From assembly GCA_947034895.1 (NCBI GenBank), contig OX344765.1, positions 27,781,001 through 27,845,000 of the forward strand: DNA of 64,000 nt. Reading direction: 5' to 3'. Positions 42,711 to 54,189 of the stretch are shown here, in pieces. The notes under the pieces were generated by a model. That model did not search any database. It had not been told where the DNA came from and was given only the letters and a program-made list of their open reading frames with translations. This DNA is from Rhytidiadelphus loreus. Its lineage: Eukaryota > Streptophyta > Bryopsida > Hypnales > Hylocomiaceae. Position numbers and translations under genes: made by a program. Each line of letters opens with the position of its first letter. Position 1 is the stretch's first letter.

Positions 42711-44775
42711 TACAGTCAGGTCCAGCTCAATTACGAATTCTGGACCTCACCCTTCTCGTTTAGTTCCGTAGTGTCCCCAGTTCACAACGTCATCCACATC
42801 ACAGTTGAAGGTTTCCGTGGCCCTACTCCCGCGGTCTTATGCACCCCATAGTCTTCTTCCTATTCCAATTAACACGTTGGAATCATGGGGCCCATGCACA
42901 ATTTTTCATAGTTCCTCCCATTATTGATTCAAAACTTGCCTGCGCAACCACTGACTTCACCACCCCCTCACTCCTCCATGGCTTCCTTTCCAGCGCTCCC
43001 ACTTGCGCTTGTTGATTGCCCATTTCTCTAGGTCCAGGTCCCGATCGCCCTTCCATTTTTTGCCATCCCCAATTCCTCACATTCTCCCCAATTCCTCACA
43101 TTCTGGCTTGCATTTGCTTGCACCTACCGGTGCTCCTCTTCCTGTTTTCGGGCTGATTTTTTTGGGGGGGGTTGGGTATATACTCAACCCATTGGGCTTG
43201 GCTCCTTTTGCATGACCAATGCATATGGCTTATTGGCCCTACCTTCATTGACCCGCCACTTTTGCTCTTGTTTTGGTGCAATTCCAACTTTTCTTCCGCA
43301 TCCGTTTCTACTGCTTTCAACGACACTTTTGCAATTGGATTTTCTCTCGCTTCCAGCGCTCCAAATTTCGGGGGGCTGCAAATTCTTTTCAAGGTTGATT
43401 TGTTGCCTAAGCTTGCACATTCAAATTCCCTGTTGTTGTCTAGTGAGTCTCTTGATTTCTGGATGAGACTGCATACATGTTTTTGAATTTGAATTTCTAT
43501 CATGTCGTGTCATAATCCATCATTTGAACTTGCATTCTTTCAAATTGCCATGCGCACATGGACGCTAAGCGATCATGAGAGGGCTCTCATTGTGGAAATG
43601 CGGGAGGGTGGAGTGAAATCTAGTTGCATTGCTGAGTTGATGGAAATGCCGCATTCTACCGTGTCCACAGTTTTGACGAAGTGGAAGAAATTTGGGTGCG
43701 TTACTATGGGTAAGCCAAATCCTCCGCCAACAAAACTTTTAGTTCATTTGCTTTGAGACCTAACTAGAGAAATTCAACAAGATGGGTGTCTTTCTTTAGC
43801 GGCACTTGCTCAAAAGTTTGGAGTCTGTCTAACCACCATCTGCAAGCATGTGCGTCTACTCAGATTTGGGAATCGTATCACTCTAAGGAAACCTTTTCTC
43901 AGTGTAGAGCATAGAAATCAGAGATTGGCATTTGCTCTCAAGTATAAGAGTTGGACTGCAGAACAATGGAATAATGTAATTTGGACAGATGAGTCTTCTT
44001 TCGAACTTGGCAAAGAGAGTTGGCAAATTCGAGTTTGGAGAAAGGTGCACAAGAAGTATGACGACTAGTGTTTGGCGCCCACTTTCAAACGTCAGTCATG
44101 GTATGGGGTGCATTCAGTAGATTTGACATATGTCCACTCATTTTTATGCCACAAGGAAAGCGCATTGCTAATGACATTGTGCAGAATGTATATGAATGTA
44201 CTCTCTCCAGGTTTTATTTCATGCATGATGTACCAGAACAACTCATTCTTATGGAAGATAGTGCTCCCGTACATTGTGGAAAAGTTCCAGAACTTTAGAG
44301 GAAAGCTCATGGGATAGCCAAATTGCAATGGCCTCCAAATTCACCCGACTTGAATCCAATAGAGAACTTGTGGAAGATCATGAAAGATTTGCTCTGCCAC
44401 CACAAGAAGCCAAGCAACAAGCAAGAAATGATGGACACCACTAAAGCAGTTTGGAAAGAGATTTCTCTTGAGCAACTACAAAATTTGATAGAAAGCATGG
44501 ATTGCCCAATCGAATGAAAGTAGTCATTTCAGCAAGGGGTGGTAGCACTAGATGGTAGGCACTATGCACAACAAATCAAATATGTTATATGCTTTTTTAG
44601 TTCATATGTAAATATTTGTACAGATAATGAACTATTCTTTACTATAATTCCAACGCAACTTCTGCTTTAGGAATCCGCTCATTTTTGGCCCGGATATGGC
44701 TTTTTGAAATTGCATTGATTTTCAGTAATAACTGACTCAAGTCCAGAATTCATAATTGAGCTGGACCTGAATGTA
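42711..44775 (+). mobile_element. Tc1-like (DD34E) transposon, about 2.06 kb
   Basis: The left TIR is TACAGTCAGGTCCAGCTCAA continuing to TTCTGGAC at about 42,744; the right TIR is its inverted match at 44,741-44,775 (GTCCAGAATT..CTGGACCTGAATGTA). The arms are about 34-40 bp with a few mismatches. TA borders fit the Tc1/mariner target rule, and inverted similarity continues 3-4 bases outward. The interior holds a transposase pseudogene and about 800 bp of non-coding 5' sequence, both richer in GC than the flanks. Plant mariner-like elements usually have a DD39D catalytic motif, so a DD34E element is noteworthy here. Confidence 0.85.
43550..44517 (+). pseudogene. Tc1/mariner DD34E transposase, broken
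   Basis: About 320 codons in all. The N-terminal part has two helix-turn-helix units: LSDHERALIVEMREGG with MPHSTVSTVLTKW, then LAALAQKFGVCLTTICKHV. The DDE domain follows: first Asp in VIWTDESSFEL, VMVWGAFSRF, second Asp in LILMEDSAPVH, and Glu in WPPNSPDLNPIENLWK with 34 residues between the second Asp and the Glu. The reading frame is interrupted by TGA at 43,754-43,756, TAG at 44,066-44,068, a frame change near 44,085-44,095 and TAG at 44,296-44,298. The three stops are each one C-to-T step from Arg or Gln codons, compatible with cytosine deamination. It cannot make active transposase; catalytic residues are otherwise retained. Confidence 0.9.
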
Positions 44776-44845
44776 CTGTGCTTAGCAACTTGCTGCAAAA
44801 AAGTGGAAAACAACTCAGTATTGACACACTCCACAGCTTGGATAC

Positions 44846-45264
44846 TAAGATAGTATGTTCTCAAAGCGCCCATCTTTTTTAAACTGCCCCTACTATTTTG
44901 AGGTGGAGAATGGAGATGGGGTGATCCTTAAATGGACCATTGTAGCAATTGAATGCATTGAGGAAAATTTATTTATTTTATTGCAAGAGCCAATCATTGC
45001 CTTTGATTTTTACACATCTCTTTACAAGTTGCAAGTGGATGGATTTTGGAAGACCTATGGTCACAAATAGGTGTCTATGTCTTGGATCTTTGAAAATTTA
45101 TAAGTAATTCAAAAATTCTTGGAAAAATACAAAACCACTTGTGTTACATTCTACATTTATTTTTTATTTTTCTAAAAAACAATCAAAAACTAATTCTGTC
45201 CTCAAAAGCCTATGAAAAAGGTGGACCAGCCTTTAAATGGTCACTTTTAGAGCATACTACCTTA
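44846..45264. mobile_element. Family E MITE, copy 3
   Basis: About 419 bp, more diverged than copies 1 and 2: left end 'taagatagtatgttctcaaa', right end 'cacttttagagcatactacc'. It sits 70 bp to the right of the Tc1-like element. Confidence 0.75.
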
Positions 45265-46149
45265 CAATGAAGTCAAATATATACATTACTAAAGGTATGT
45301 TCTCCACTTGGACTTACTGGTGATGTTAAGGCATAAAATGAGTTATAAATGGTAGCCCATTCTCACTTGAGTGCTTAGATATCCACCAAACCTACATGAC
45401 AGTTGGGGTGGCATAGACTTAACATTGCTACTACAACCATTAATCACTTTTGCTTTGTTGACTTACTACTTCAAACTTGGCAATCTTCTAAAAATGGAGA
45501 TTTTGCATTTGATGGTCACTCTTATCAAGTGGAGCTCTCAATAACCCATTATGTAAGAGCGGTGGTTGCCCAAGGCAAAAATTAAGGTAGAACCATCCAT
45601 CACCAACTACAACCCCATCAACAATCAATAAAGTGTTTTAAATTTAGAAGACACTAGGGCTGATTTCCAAACATGAGTTCTTGATTTCCAACCATCAAAT
45701 CCTCTATTCTTTTCATGACACATTTTTTTGGTTTGGAGTGCCAAAATGAACAAGAAGTAGTCTCTTAAATGAGCGATTTTGGAATAATCTACACATTGAA
45801 CATGGGTGTAGACCAACTTTTGCCTTCCAAAATTCATAGTAATTTCAATTCAAGCAAAAAAATTATCAAATTTTGGCAATCTCCCTCATTTCTATCTTTG
45901 CACTTGTGGAAATATTTCCTTTGCCTTCCTATACTCCACAGCATGTAGTACCCAATTGCTTATTTAGTAGGTTATGGGCAATTTGCCTACACCTCATATA
46001 AACTTAGAAGCTTCTATTGATGTGAGTGTATGAGGATGTACAGACAATCTCTTTAGACAAGTGGGGTGATGGGAGGTAAAACAACTAATGTGGGATATGT
46101 AAATTAGGATTAGTAGAAGCTCAACCCCTCATGCCTAGTTAAGTCAAGA
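45265..46149. other. Unassigned segment
   Basis: No gene seen. 'aagtggggtgatgggaggta' with 'gtgggatatgtaaattagga' near 46,058-46,110 resembles the inner hairpin arm of the CACTA MITE at 13,790-13,840, so a related element fragment may be present. Confidence 0.35.
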
Positions 46150-46531
46150 GTAGGAATTATGTTCAATGTAGAACTTTAGACCTCATTTAGGCATAATAGA
46201 ATCACTGTTTTTAGGAAACTTTGACTAAGAAAATTTGGGAAACCAAACTAACTTTCATTGCCAAAAATTAGTTTGAGATTTCAAGCCTCCAATCAAAAGT
46301 TAAGGACAAAATTTAAAGAGGGGATGGGAGGAACACTATCTTTGACATTTTCAAACATCCTCTTTGAATTTTGTCCCTAACTTTTGATTGGAGGCTTGAA
46401 ATCTCAAAAGGATTTTAGGAGATTAAATTTAGATTGATTTCCCAAATTTGTTTAGTCCAAAGTTTCTTGAAAATAGTGATTCTACTATGCCTACATGAGG
46501 TCTAAAGTTCTACATTGAACACAATTCCTGC
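46150..46531. mobile_element. 380-bp foldback MITE
   Basis: The left arm from 'aggaattatgttcaatgtag' at 46,152 to about 46,320 is repeated inverted from about 46,355 to 46,530 with few mismatches; the arms are about 165-175 bp around a loop of about 35 bp. Landmarks: 'ttagacctcatttaggcata' and 'tttcaagcctccaatcaaaa'. No clear target duplication, no coding capacity. Confidence 0.8.
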
Positions 46532-47149
46532 ATTTTGACAATGAGTGGTCAGCTTTCATCTCCAAATTGTCCCATACCTTTTGAGGATTCATGATGGACA
46601 ATGGATTTCATTATAAAAACAATCTCTGCACTCATTGTCCTGTGGGCATATGTTCTCATTGTGTTATAGTGAAATCCTTTTCCTAAGTTTGGATTTTCAT
46701 TACAATTCATTTTCCTAGGGATTGGCAAGGTTACTTGTTAGTTTTTAAAATAATTCAGAGTTTGAAAATTTCATCATTTTTGACCGAGCATATGACCTCT
46801 ATCTATTTGAATCAGATGTGCACTGGACATGAGGTCCCTCAGCACGGCTCAATAAAGGACAAGCCATGTGAGAACTGCACCTAGGTATAAGGTAAACCTG
46901 TCTATGACAGGCAAACCACCCATGACAGGCCCCTGGGGAAAACACTGTGGAATTTTTTATTTGCAATCAAATTATAAAATTTGCAAATTATGAATTCAGA
47001 TTTGCAATCAATGGCCCCTAATTAGCTAGGGGAGGTGTAGAGATGAGAAAAATCACAACAAAAAATAGGGAGCTTTTTTTCACAATAACCCCTAGACAGG
47101 GCAATGAGGGGGTCAATTTACCTTGGCCGGGAACTGCTCATTAGAGTTT
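46532..47149. repeat. Segment with a reversed, diverged copy of the 25,680 repeat
   Basis: From about 46,900 to 47,135 the order 'caggcccctgg', 'ttgcaaattatgaattcaga', 'ggcccctaattagctagggg' and 'caatgagggggtcaatttac' mirrors the unit at 25,680-26,090 in part. The remainder (46,532-46,900) shows no gene. Confidence 0.4.
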
Positions 47150-47690
47150 TATAACAACCTATGATAGACTTTTTCTAATAAATGGGGTTAGGATTAATTT
47201 AGGTTGATTTATGGCCATAATCAATGTTTTAAGAGATGGTCATGAAATTATTAGTAATTGTCATAGGGCAATTACACCTTTCTTGTGTAAACTCGTTATA
47301 GAAAGTTATGTTTTTATTCCTTCACAATGTGATGGCCATTTTAGAAAATCTTGTAGCCATGATAAAAAATCTTATAGCCATGATAGAAAATCTTGTAGCC
47401 ATGATAGGGAATCCTGTAGCCACGTCAGAAAGAGTTGTGACTACTTCAAGTGATAAGATGACCATCATGAAAACACTTTTTGTTGATTTGGAGTAGTCTA
47501 GAGACTCTTTTGGATCAATTGGACAGCCCACTTCAAGAATTCATAACAAACCCATACTTTGTCTAAAAAATAAAATTTCAATTGCTTTGTTCATTTCTCA
47601 CATCTGTCTTTGTATGTAAAAATCTGAATTGTTTTGTTAATGGCAATAGAAAAAAATACTCATTATACTTGTCATAGTTAGATTTACCTC
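47150..47690 (+). repeat. Family J repeat, copy 2, with a 21-bp tandem array
   Basis: Homologous to 33,060-33,660. At about 47,336-47,440 the unit 'agaaaatcttgtagccatga' plus one base is repeated four to five times; copy 1 has at most two diverged units. The 21-bp period keeps the frame open over 47,211-47,531 on both strands, giving 7-residue peptide repeats, but no domain is recognised. Confidence 0.6.
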
Positions 47691-47691
47691 A

Positions 47692-49429
47692 GTTAACCCC
47701 TAAACACTAGGGAATATGTTTTCACCAAAACTGCTCCAAAACTGTCATTTCTAGGACAAGTACCAAATTTTAGGAAAAAAATATTTTTAGAAACATGTAA
47801 CCATAGGATCTTGTAGTACACTAGTTTGAAAAGATGTGGTAAAAATTTCAGAATTTTCCCCCGCGTAGATTGCAAGATATTAGCATTTGAAGTAACACAT
47901 TTTTTTTTGGCTATAAAAAACTGGGAAGCTTCTCTTCACAAGGTCACATTTGTATGAAAAAATGTCCAAAATGGTTGTTATTCTTTGGATTCCTTCTTCA
48001 AGGCAAGTTGGCTACATGCTTGAAAATTTTTAGATCATCTGAAATAGTACAACATATAGGAAAAAAATAGTAAATAGAAAGAAGTAGAGAATGTTTAAAA
48101 ATACTAAATTGTTAACCGTTTATTTATGGAATTGAAAAATGCCAATCCCAATGGTTGTAATGTTGCAATAAACAATATACACCTAATGTTTTTATTTTTT
48201 TCCAAAATATTAAAAATTGAGTTAAATAAAGGACTTCAAAGTTTATTTAAGAGTAGAGATTCCATAACTACCCACAAACTAACCCAAACTAGAATTCTTC
48301 ATAACTTTTACCTCATTAATCAAAATGGAATGATTCAAAGTTTACTACATATATATAAATCTAGAGAATCAATTTCAATTTTTTATTTTAAAAAAAAAAG
48401 TGGTTTTCAAAGAAGTTTTTTTTTGCTTAGATTGCATGCCGAACACTGAAAACATGAAGTGGGAATGGGCCTTGACCTTTGAACCCTAAAACCTTTAGAA
48501 CACGTGACCTTTAGAACCCTTGACCTTTGAAGTTCTTTGACTATGTTTTTATGAAAAACACTCAAAAACTACCATTTCTAGTATAAGTATCAAATTTGGA
48601 AAAAATAAATTTGGACAAATGCAACCATAGTATCTTGTAGTAAAAATACATAAAAAAAATTCCAAAATTTTCCACCATGTGGATATGAGCTTTTGAATTC
48701 ACATAAATCCTTTTTTGGCCCTTATGAAAAAACAGATAGCTGCACTTCACATGCTCACATTTGTATAAAAGAATGTCCAAAATGGTTGTTATTCTTTGGA
48801 TTCTTTCTTGAAGGCAAATTGGCTACATGCTTTAAATATTTGAGATCATTTGGAATTGTACAACATACTGGAAAAAAATAGTAAGTAAAAAAAAGTTGAG
48901 AATGATTCAAAATACAAAATTGTTAAGAATTTAGTTATGAAATTGAAAAATGTCAATCCCAAAGGCTGAAATGTTGTAATAAACAATCTACATCCTATGA
49001 TTTTATTTTTATCAAAAAATATTGAAAATTAAGGAAGAAAGGACTTCAAAGTTTATTTTAGAATAGATGATCCATAAGTGCCCGCAAACTAAAAGTCCTC
49101 ATAATTTTGACTCATTGATTACAATAGAATGATTCAAAGCATTCCACATACACATAATTCTAGAAAACCAATTAAATTTTTTTGTTTCTACTAAAAGTGT
49201 TTTTTCTTTATTTGCCCGGATTGCCTATTTATGAAAAAAAGTAACATATCATGCCATAACTTTTGACTCATATTTCCAAATGTCATGAAATTTAGTGCAT
49301 ATGAAAGATATTTCTCATTCCCACCTTCTATTTAAATTTCAGCCAAAATTATGGAAATCTCTAGTCACACGTACCTACCCCAAACTTCTATGTTGCCAAA
49401 AAACGCATGCTAGACCTTTAGGGGTTAAC
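47692..49429. mobile_element. Family H element with GTTAACCCCTAAA ends and an internal tandem duplication
   Basis: Ends GTTAACCCCTAAACACTAG and, inverted, GTTAACCCCTAAAGGTCTAG. The interior consists of two direct copies of a segment of about 660-700 bp: 47,735-48,440 and 48,555-49,215. Both contain 'aatgtccaaaatggttgtta', 'ggacttcaaagtttatttta' (or tta-a) and 'gaatgattcaaag'. A run of short 'gacctttgaa' repeats at 48,470-48,540 separates them. No protein is encoded. Related ends occur at 24,270, 24,392, 38,035, 52,178 and 53,097. Confidence 0.7.
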
Positions 49430-49559
49430 TTGTTCAATTTCTTCTTCTTGTAGGAGAGTCTCACTGAGCTTTTTGCCTTCGAAACACTCCATAAATAGAC
49501 TTTAATGTATAATCAGGATACCTTAATAGGAAAACCCTAAAAAAGTGCTCTTCTCCAAG

Positions 49560-51634
49560 CACTACAACAATGGCAGTGTTTTATGACTGCAAAAATATGA
49601 TTGAGGATGACTGGCAACTACTCGCAGTCATATTCTTGGAGGTCAATACCTTGGGAAGAAATATGACTGCAAAATATGACTGCCTGTCGTTTTTGGGTCT
49701 TGTACTTCATGGGCGTATATTATACGTCTGTTGGGAACACCAAAGTATTTCATAGGGAACAGTAGGGAACTTGTTTGAGAACATTGAGTTATATTATTAG
49801 TCATATTTTTATGGTAGTAACACTTTTTTGTTTTTGGGCAACCTAAAAGAAATATGGGCAATCAAAAAAAATATAGACAAGCCATTGTTTAAAATTTTGA
49901 AACCTATTCACCACTTTTTAAGGATTTTGAAACCCTAGCCACCACTTTTTAGGGTTTTGAAACCCTAGCCGTTATTTTTTTAGGGTTTTGAAATTCTAGC
50001 CACTACTTCTTTTGACTCTTCTTCTTTACCTCTTGTCACTTGTTTCTTTGAGTTCACTCTTGTTTCTTAATTGTTGTGTTTTGTTGCATTTTGAATTCAC
50101 TCTTGTTTCTTAATTGTTGTGTTTTGTTGCATTTTGAATTCACTCTTGTTTCTTAATTGTTGTGTTTTGTTGCATTTTGAATTCACTCTTGTTTCTTAAT
50201 TGTTGTGTTTTGTTGCATCTTGAATTCACTCTTGCTTCTTAGTTGTTGTCTTTTGTTGCATCTTGAGTTACTCTTACTTCTTAGAATTGTTGTCTTTTGT
50301 TGCATCTTCATTCTTGCTTCTTGTTTTTTTCTTCTTGCATCTTAATTCTTTCTTCTTATTTCTTATTTCTTACTTTTTGTTCTCCTTTTTTGTTTTTTGT
50401 TTCTTTTTGTTGCATCTTAATTCTTTTTTGTTGTTTCTTGTTACCTTTTAGTAGTTGCTCCTTATTGTTTCTTGTGCATTTTAACTTGTATTTGTTGTTA
50501 TCTTTTAGCACTTGTTGCCTTTTTTCTTCTTGTTCCTTGCATCACCACTGTTTTTTTTCTTACCCTAAATTTGTATTACATATTTTTATTGTTGTAAACT
50601 TTTGAAGATTGAGCTTTGTTGTATGTTCATTAAAAATTAACCTCCTATTTCTTTAATTGTATATGCAGGCAACAAAATTGGAACAAAGTCATTGGAGGCT
50701 ACTTGCAACTCACTTCATATTATTGTAAGAAATATAGTCTCTATTGACTTGTGTAAATAATTCATTGTGATATACATATTTTGTATTTGTGACTAATAAA
50801 TTATAAATGTCATTGAAAAGAGTCACATTCCTTCTTATATATTCCCTCTCCAATATAATTGTTTCTTGTATATCTTTAAAATCATATGTATTTGTTTTTA
50901 ACTACACAAAATCTTTTTTTCAATTGTTAAATCATTTTAATGTATGATTGCAAATATGCTTAGATATTCTACAACCGTTGTATGATTTGTTCAATTCATA
51001 GTTCAAAATACATATCAATAAAAAAATGACTACTTAGAGTCACAAAATGATTATAATCATTTCCAAAAAATGACTAGGTGCTCTCAATATGACTGAGAAG
51101 AGTCGTTTTACATATCATCAAAAAATATGACTCACCGCAGTCATATTCCACATGACTGCAAAATATGACTGAGAAAAGTCGTTTTACAAATCATCAAAAA
51201 ATATGACTCACCGCAGTCATATTCCACATGACTGCAAAATATGACTCAACGTAGTCATATTCCACAAAATATGACTGACTAGTCATATTCCACGTCATCA
51301 AAAAATATGACTCAACACAATCATATTCCACAAAATATGACTGAGCAGTCATATTCCACGTAGGATTTTTTCATTTACCCGGGCAGCTCAAGAAAAAGTC
51401 GAAGAAAGTCAAAATATACGCCTTGTTGGCATACTATGGCTAATTATGGGTATTTATACCCCTCAACTTATATGATTGCCAATATGATTGATGTCTGAAG
51501 CGACTGCTTCTAAACGACTGCTGCAGTCATATTCTAAGTCATCTACAGTGATTTCTGCGCCAGTCATATTTTTTGATTTTACGATTGACTGCAGTTGTTT
51601 TTTGCAATCATACAACACTGCTTTTGTTGTAGTG
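49560..51634. mobile_element. 2.1-kb non-autonomous CACTA transposon
   Basis: Ends CACTACAACAATGGCAGTGT and, inverted, CACTACAACAAAAGCAGTGT. AAG duplications flank it (49,557-49,559, 51,635-51,637). The right subterminal region (51,080-51,360) holds about ten copies of AATATGACT or its complement AGTCATATT, and more lie within 150 bp of the left end. Dense subterminal repeats of this kind are where CACTA TNPA-type proteins bind. The interior is a minisatellite and C/T-rich sequence. No TNPA- or TNPD-like frame is present, so movement would need a helper. Confidence 0.9.
50050..50295 (+). repeat. 43-bp minisatellite inside the CACTA element
   Basis: Five to six units of 'tcttaattgttgtgttttgt' followed by 'tgcattttgaattcactctt'. 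The first four are almost identical and later ones drift ('gcatcttgaatt'). From 50,295 to 50,530 it grades into simple CTT/TTG-rich sequence. Confidence 0.9.
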
Positions 51635-51744
51635 AAGTGCATGCAACAAGCACATAAAAACACAATACAATACATGGTAGATGTTTTAAGATCAATTTCA
51701 ATTCCATTCACTGGAAATTTCCAAGACGCAACAAGTAGCAACAA

Positions 51745-51980
51745 TGCTAATGTGTGAGCATAGAAATGTGAGCATGTGAGTCTTGAGCATATGTATAAGT
51801 AGATCCCCTATAATCATTGGAGGTGTTTATATCATAAATATTTAAAACATAGGTATCTATAACATAGTTATACTGTAATCATCGAAGGGTTCTATAATAT
51901 ATAGACACCTATAAAATAGGTGTATAGTCTTCGAGGCTCATGGGTTCATGATTCTAGGCTTATATAATAGCAACCCTTGA
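51745..51980 (+). mobile_element. Family D MITE-like element, copy 2
   Basis: Begins 'aatgctaatgtgtgagcata', ends 'ggcttatataatagcaaccc'. Homologous to 10,256-10,510 and 53,637-53,900, with the same degenerate 'tataacataggtatctataa' units. The terminal TAGCAACCC equals the terminus of the 7.2-kb element. Confidence 0.65.
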
Positions 51981-52176
51981 CTATATAGGAAGTAGTACTT
52001 TGTGATTAGAGTATCCATGCTACACAAAGTTGAGCTCCATGTTGTGGAAGTAGAATCATTCACCAATTAGATACACAAAACTTGAACATTCTTACAAGAA
52101 AGCAAAACTTGAGAGAAAGATGGATTTAGCAATTGCAAGTCTAAGCTAGAAATGTTCAAAGAGGTTCATTAAGTAG

Positions 52177-53097
52177 ATTTAACCCCTCAAGGCCGAACAA
52201 CTTTTCTACAATAGAGGTTTTCAATGAATTGTCCCACTTTGATATTTTTTTGCACATAGAAGTGCTAAATTTTTAAAACTCTAACCGTACTAAAGTAAAG
52301 ACTACTTTGTCTAATATACATGGAATTAATTGTGAATTTTTTTTACTGTTGTATTTTTAGACTACAATAATTTTGGATGATCAACTTTATAGGCAAAAAA
52401 CGTAGTTTTGAGGGAAGAGAAATTATGAAAAGATGAAAAATGCTTTTTACTCCAAAAAAATATTTGTATTAGAATTTGAGGCAAATGTAGTATTTTTTCA
52501 ATTCAAAAAATTGAGAATTAAAAAACTCTCTCAAACTTGTATACATTTTTAAACAAAAGGAATAGAAGCCAAAATTGACCAAATTGCGGATCCTATAGAA
52601 ATAAAATTAAATATATATGTATGCGTCAATTTTTGAAATTTAACAATTGATATCATTAGAATATTGTTTGGAACATCTTCAAAAAAATTGGAATCATTCT
52701 AATTATTCTGTGTTCTTCATCACACAATATTGAACCTTTTATTCTTTAAATTGATAAAAATACAAATTTGAAAAAAGAAATCTCCAAATCTAGTTTGTTT
52801 GTAGAAGGTAAAGACTAAAAATGTGCAAGAAAATGTTTTTTTTCCACCTCTACTATTCTTTTCTTAGGAAATCATAATGTTTACTCCCTTTTCTATTAGA
52901 CTAAATTTTCTAAATAAAATTTTAAATACTTCTCACATTCAAATTTTGAAAATCATAAAATGCAATAAGTATGTAAAACTTATTGTTCTACAAGATTTTA
53001 GTTTACAAAATATTGAAATTTGTTTCACCCTACTAAGAATTTGCCATTGAAAATTTGAAGAGGATACATTGTGCCCTTTTGATCTTTGAGGGATTAA
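52177..53097. mobile_element. Possible family H relative, about 0.92 kb
   Basis: Ends 'tttaacccctcaaggccgaa' and, inverted, 'gattaatccctcaaagatca'. The match is short (about 12 of 14), and no target duplication was seen, so the pairing is tentative. The interior is AT-rich and non-coding. Confidence 0.4.
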
Positions 53098-53636
53098 TCA
53101 ACTTATCTCTTAAAGTGAATAATATTGCAAAATCCATGAGCATTCAATTGAAAGTCAAAACCTGAATTTCCACATAGTTCTTGATTTTAAATGTTTTTAA
53201 ACTAAACTATGAAAATATAGCTCCAATATATACTTTTTATTCCATTTTAGTTTTTTCTAAAATGATTAAAATTATAATTTTTGTAAAACTTTGAAGATAG
53301 CATCTTAAAAGCTCAAAATACATCACTTTAGAACTTTTCCTATTGAATTTCTCTTGGTAAGAGCTCAAGGAGTACATTATTTACGCCATGATGTTTTTCA
53401 CTGTTATTTTCATTTTTATAAAGAAATTTATACTATTTTAAGCATTTTTTGTAATTATTATGATTTTTATAAAGAATTTAAAAAAATCAAATAGAATTCA
53501 ATTTGATGCTTTTAATTATGATTAAATTAAATTAAGTTTTGGACATTTAATACTATATGTGAAAAATATTGAATTTATAAAATGTATGTTTGAGTATAGA
53601 AATCTAATGAAGTTTGACCAAGCCCAGACATAGCAG
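53098..53636. other. AT-rich gene-free segment
   Basis: No gene, RNA or matching repeat recognised. Confidence 0.4.
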
Positions 53637-53900
53637 TGCTAGTATATGAGACTAGAAATTTGAGTCTATAAGCCTTGAGCCTAGGCACATAGGTATTCTA
53701 CAACTATTGAAGATGTCTATAACATACATACTTATAATATAAACATCCTATAACTATGGATGGTACTTATAATATAGGTACTTACAATATAGACACCTAA
53801 AATATAAACATCTTATAACTATGGAAGGTGCCTATAACCTAAGCTCTTAGGCTCCTAGGCTCATGGGCTGAAGATCCTAAGCTCACATTATAGCAACCGT
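53637..53900 (+). mobile_element. Family D MITE-like element, copy 3
   Basis: Begins 'gtgctagtatatgagactag', ends 'gctcacattatagcaacc'. Homologous to copies 1 and 2. Directly after it 'gaaatgtcatttaagg' is present twice (53,903 and 53,927). Confidence 0.65.
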
Positions 53901-54189
53901 GAAATGTCATTTAAGGGCCCAAACATGAAATGTCATTTAAGGATTAATTAATAATACCTTGACATATATTGTACTACTTGAGTTGTATTGAAGGCATAAG
54001 TTTCAACACAAAAATAGGGATCCATCTATAGTAAGGTTTATGTACCTAAAATTGACACTAAGGATGTCTATATACTTGATCATGTAACATGTTAAACCCA
54101 TAACTTACACCAAGTTGCTCTGGTTGTTGTGTTGTATCTAATTGTGGCCCTTGAAAGCCACATGTTTAAAGAAAACAAAAAAAACATAT

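Noticed and set aside
50050..50295. CRISPR-like regular direct repeats
   Set aside because: The 43-bp units are contiguous with no unique spacers, no cas genes are present, and the array lies inside a eukaryotic CACTA element. It is a minisatellite.
51463..51757. Paired 93- and 89-codon frames on opposite strands
   Set aside because: They span the right end and border of the CACTA element, so they cross a transposon junction and are chance frames.
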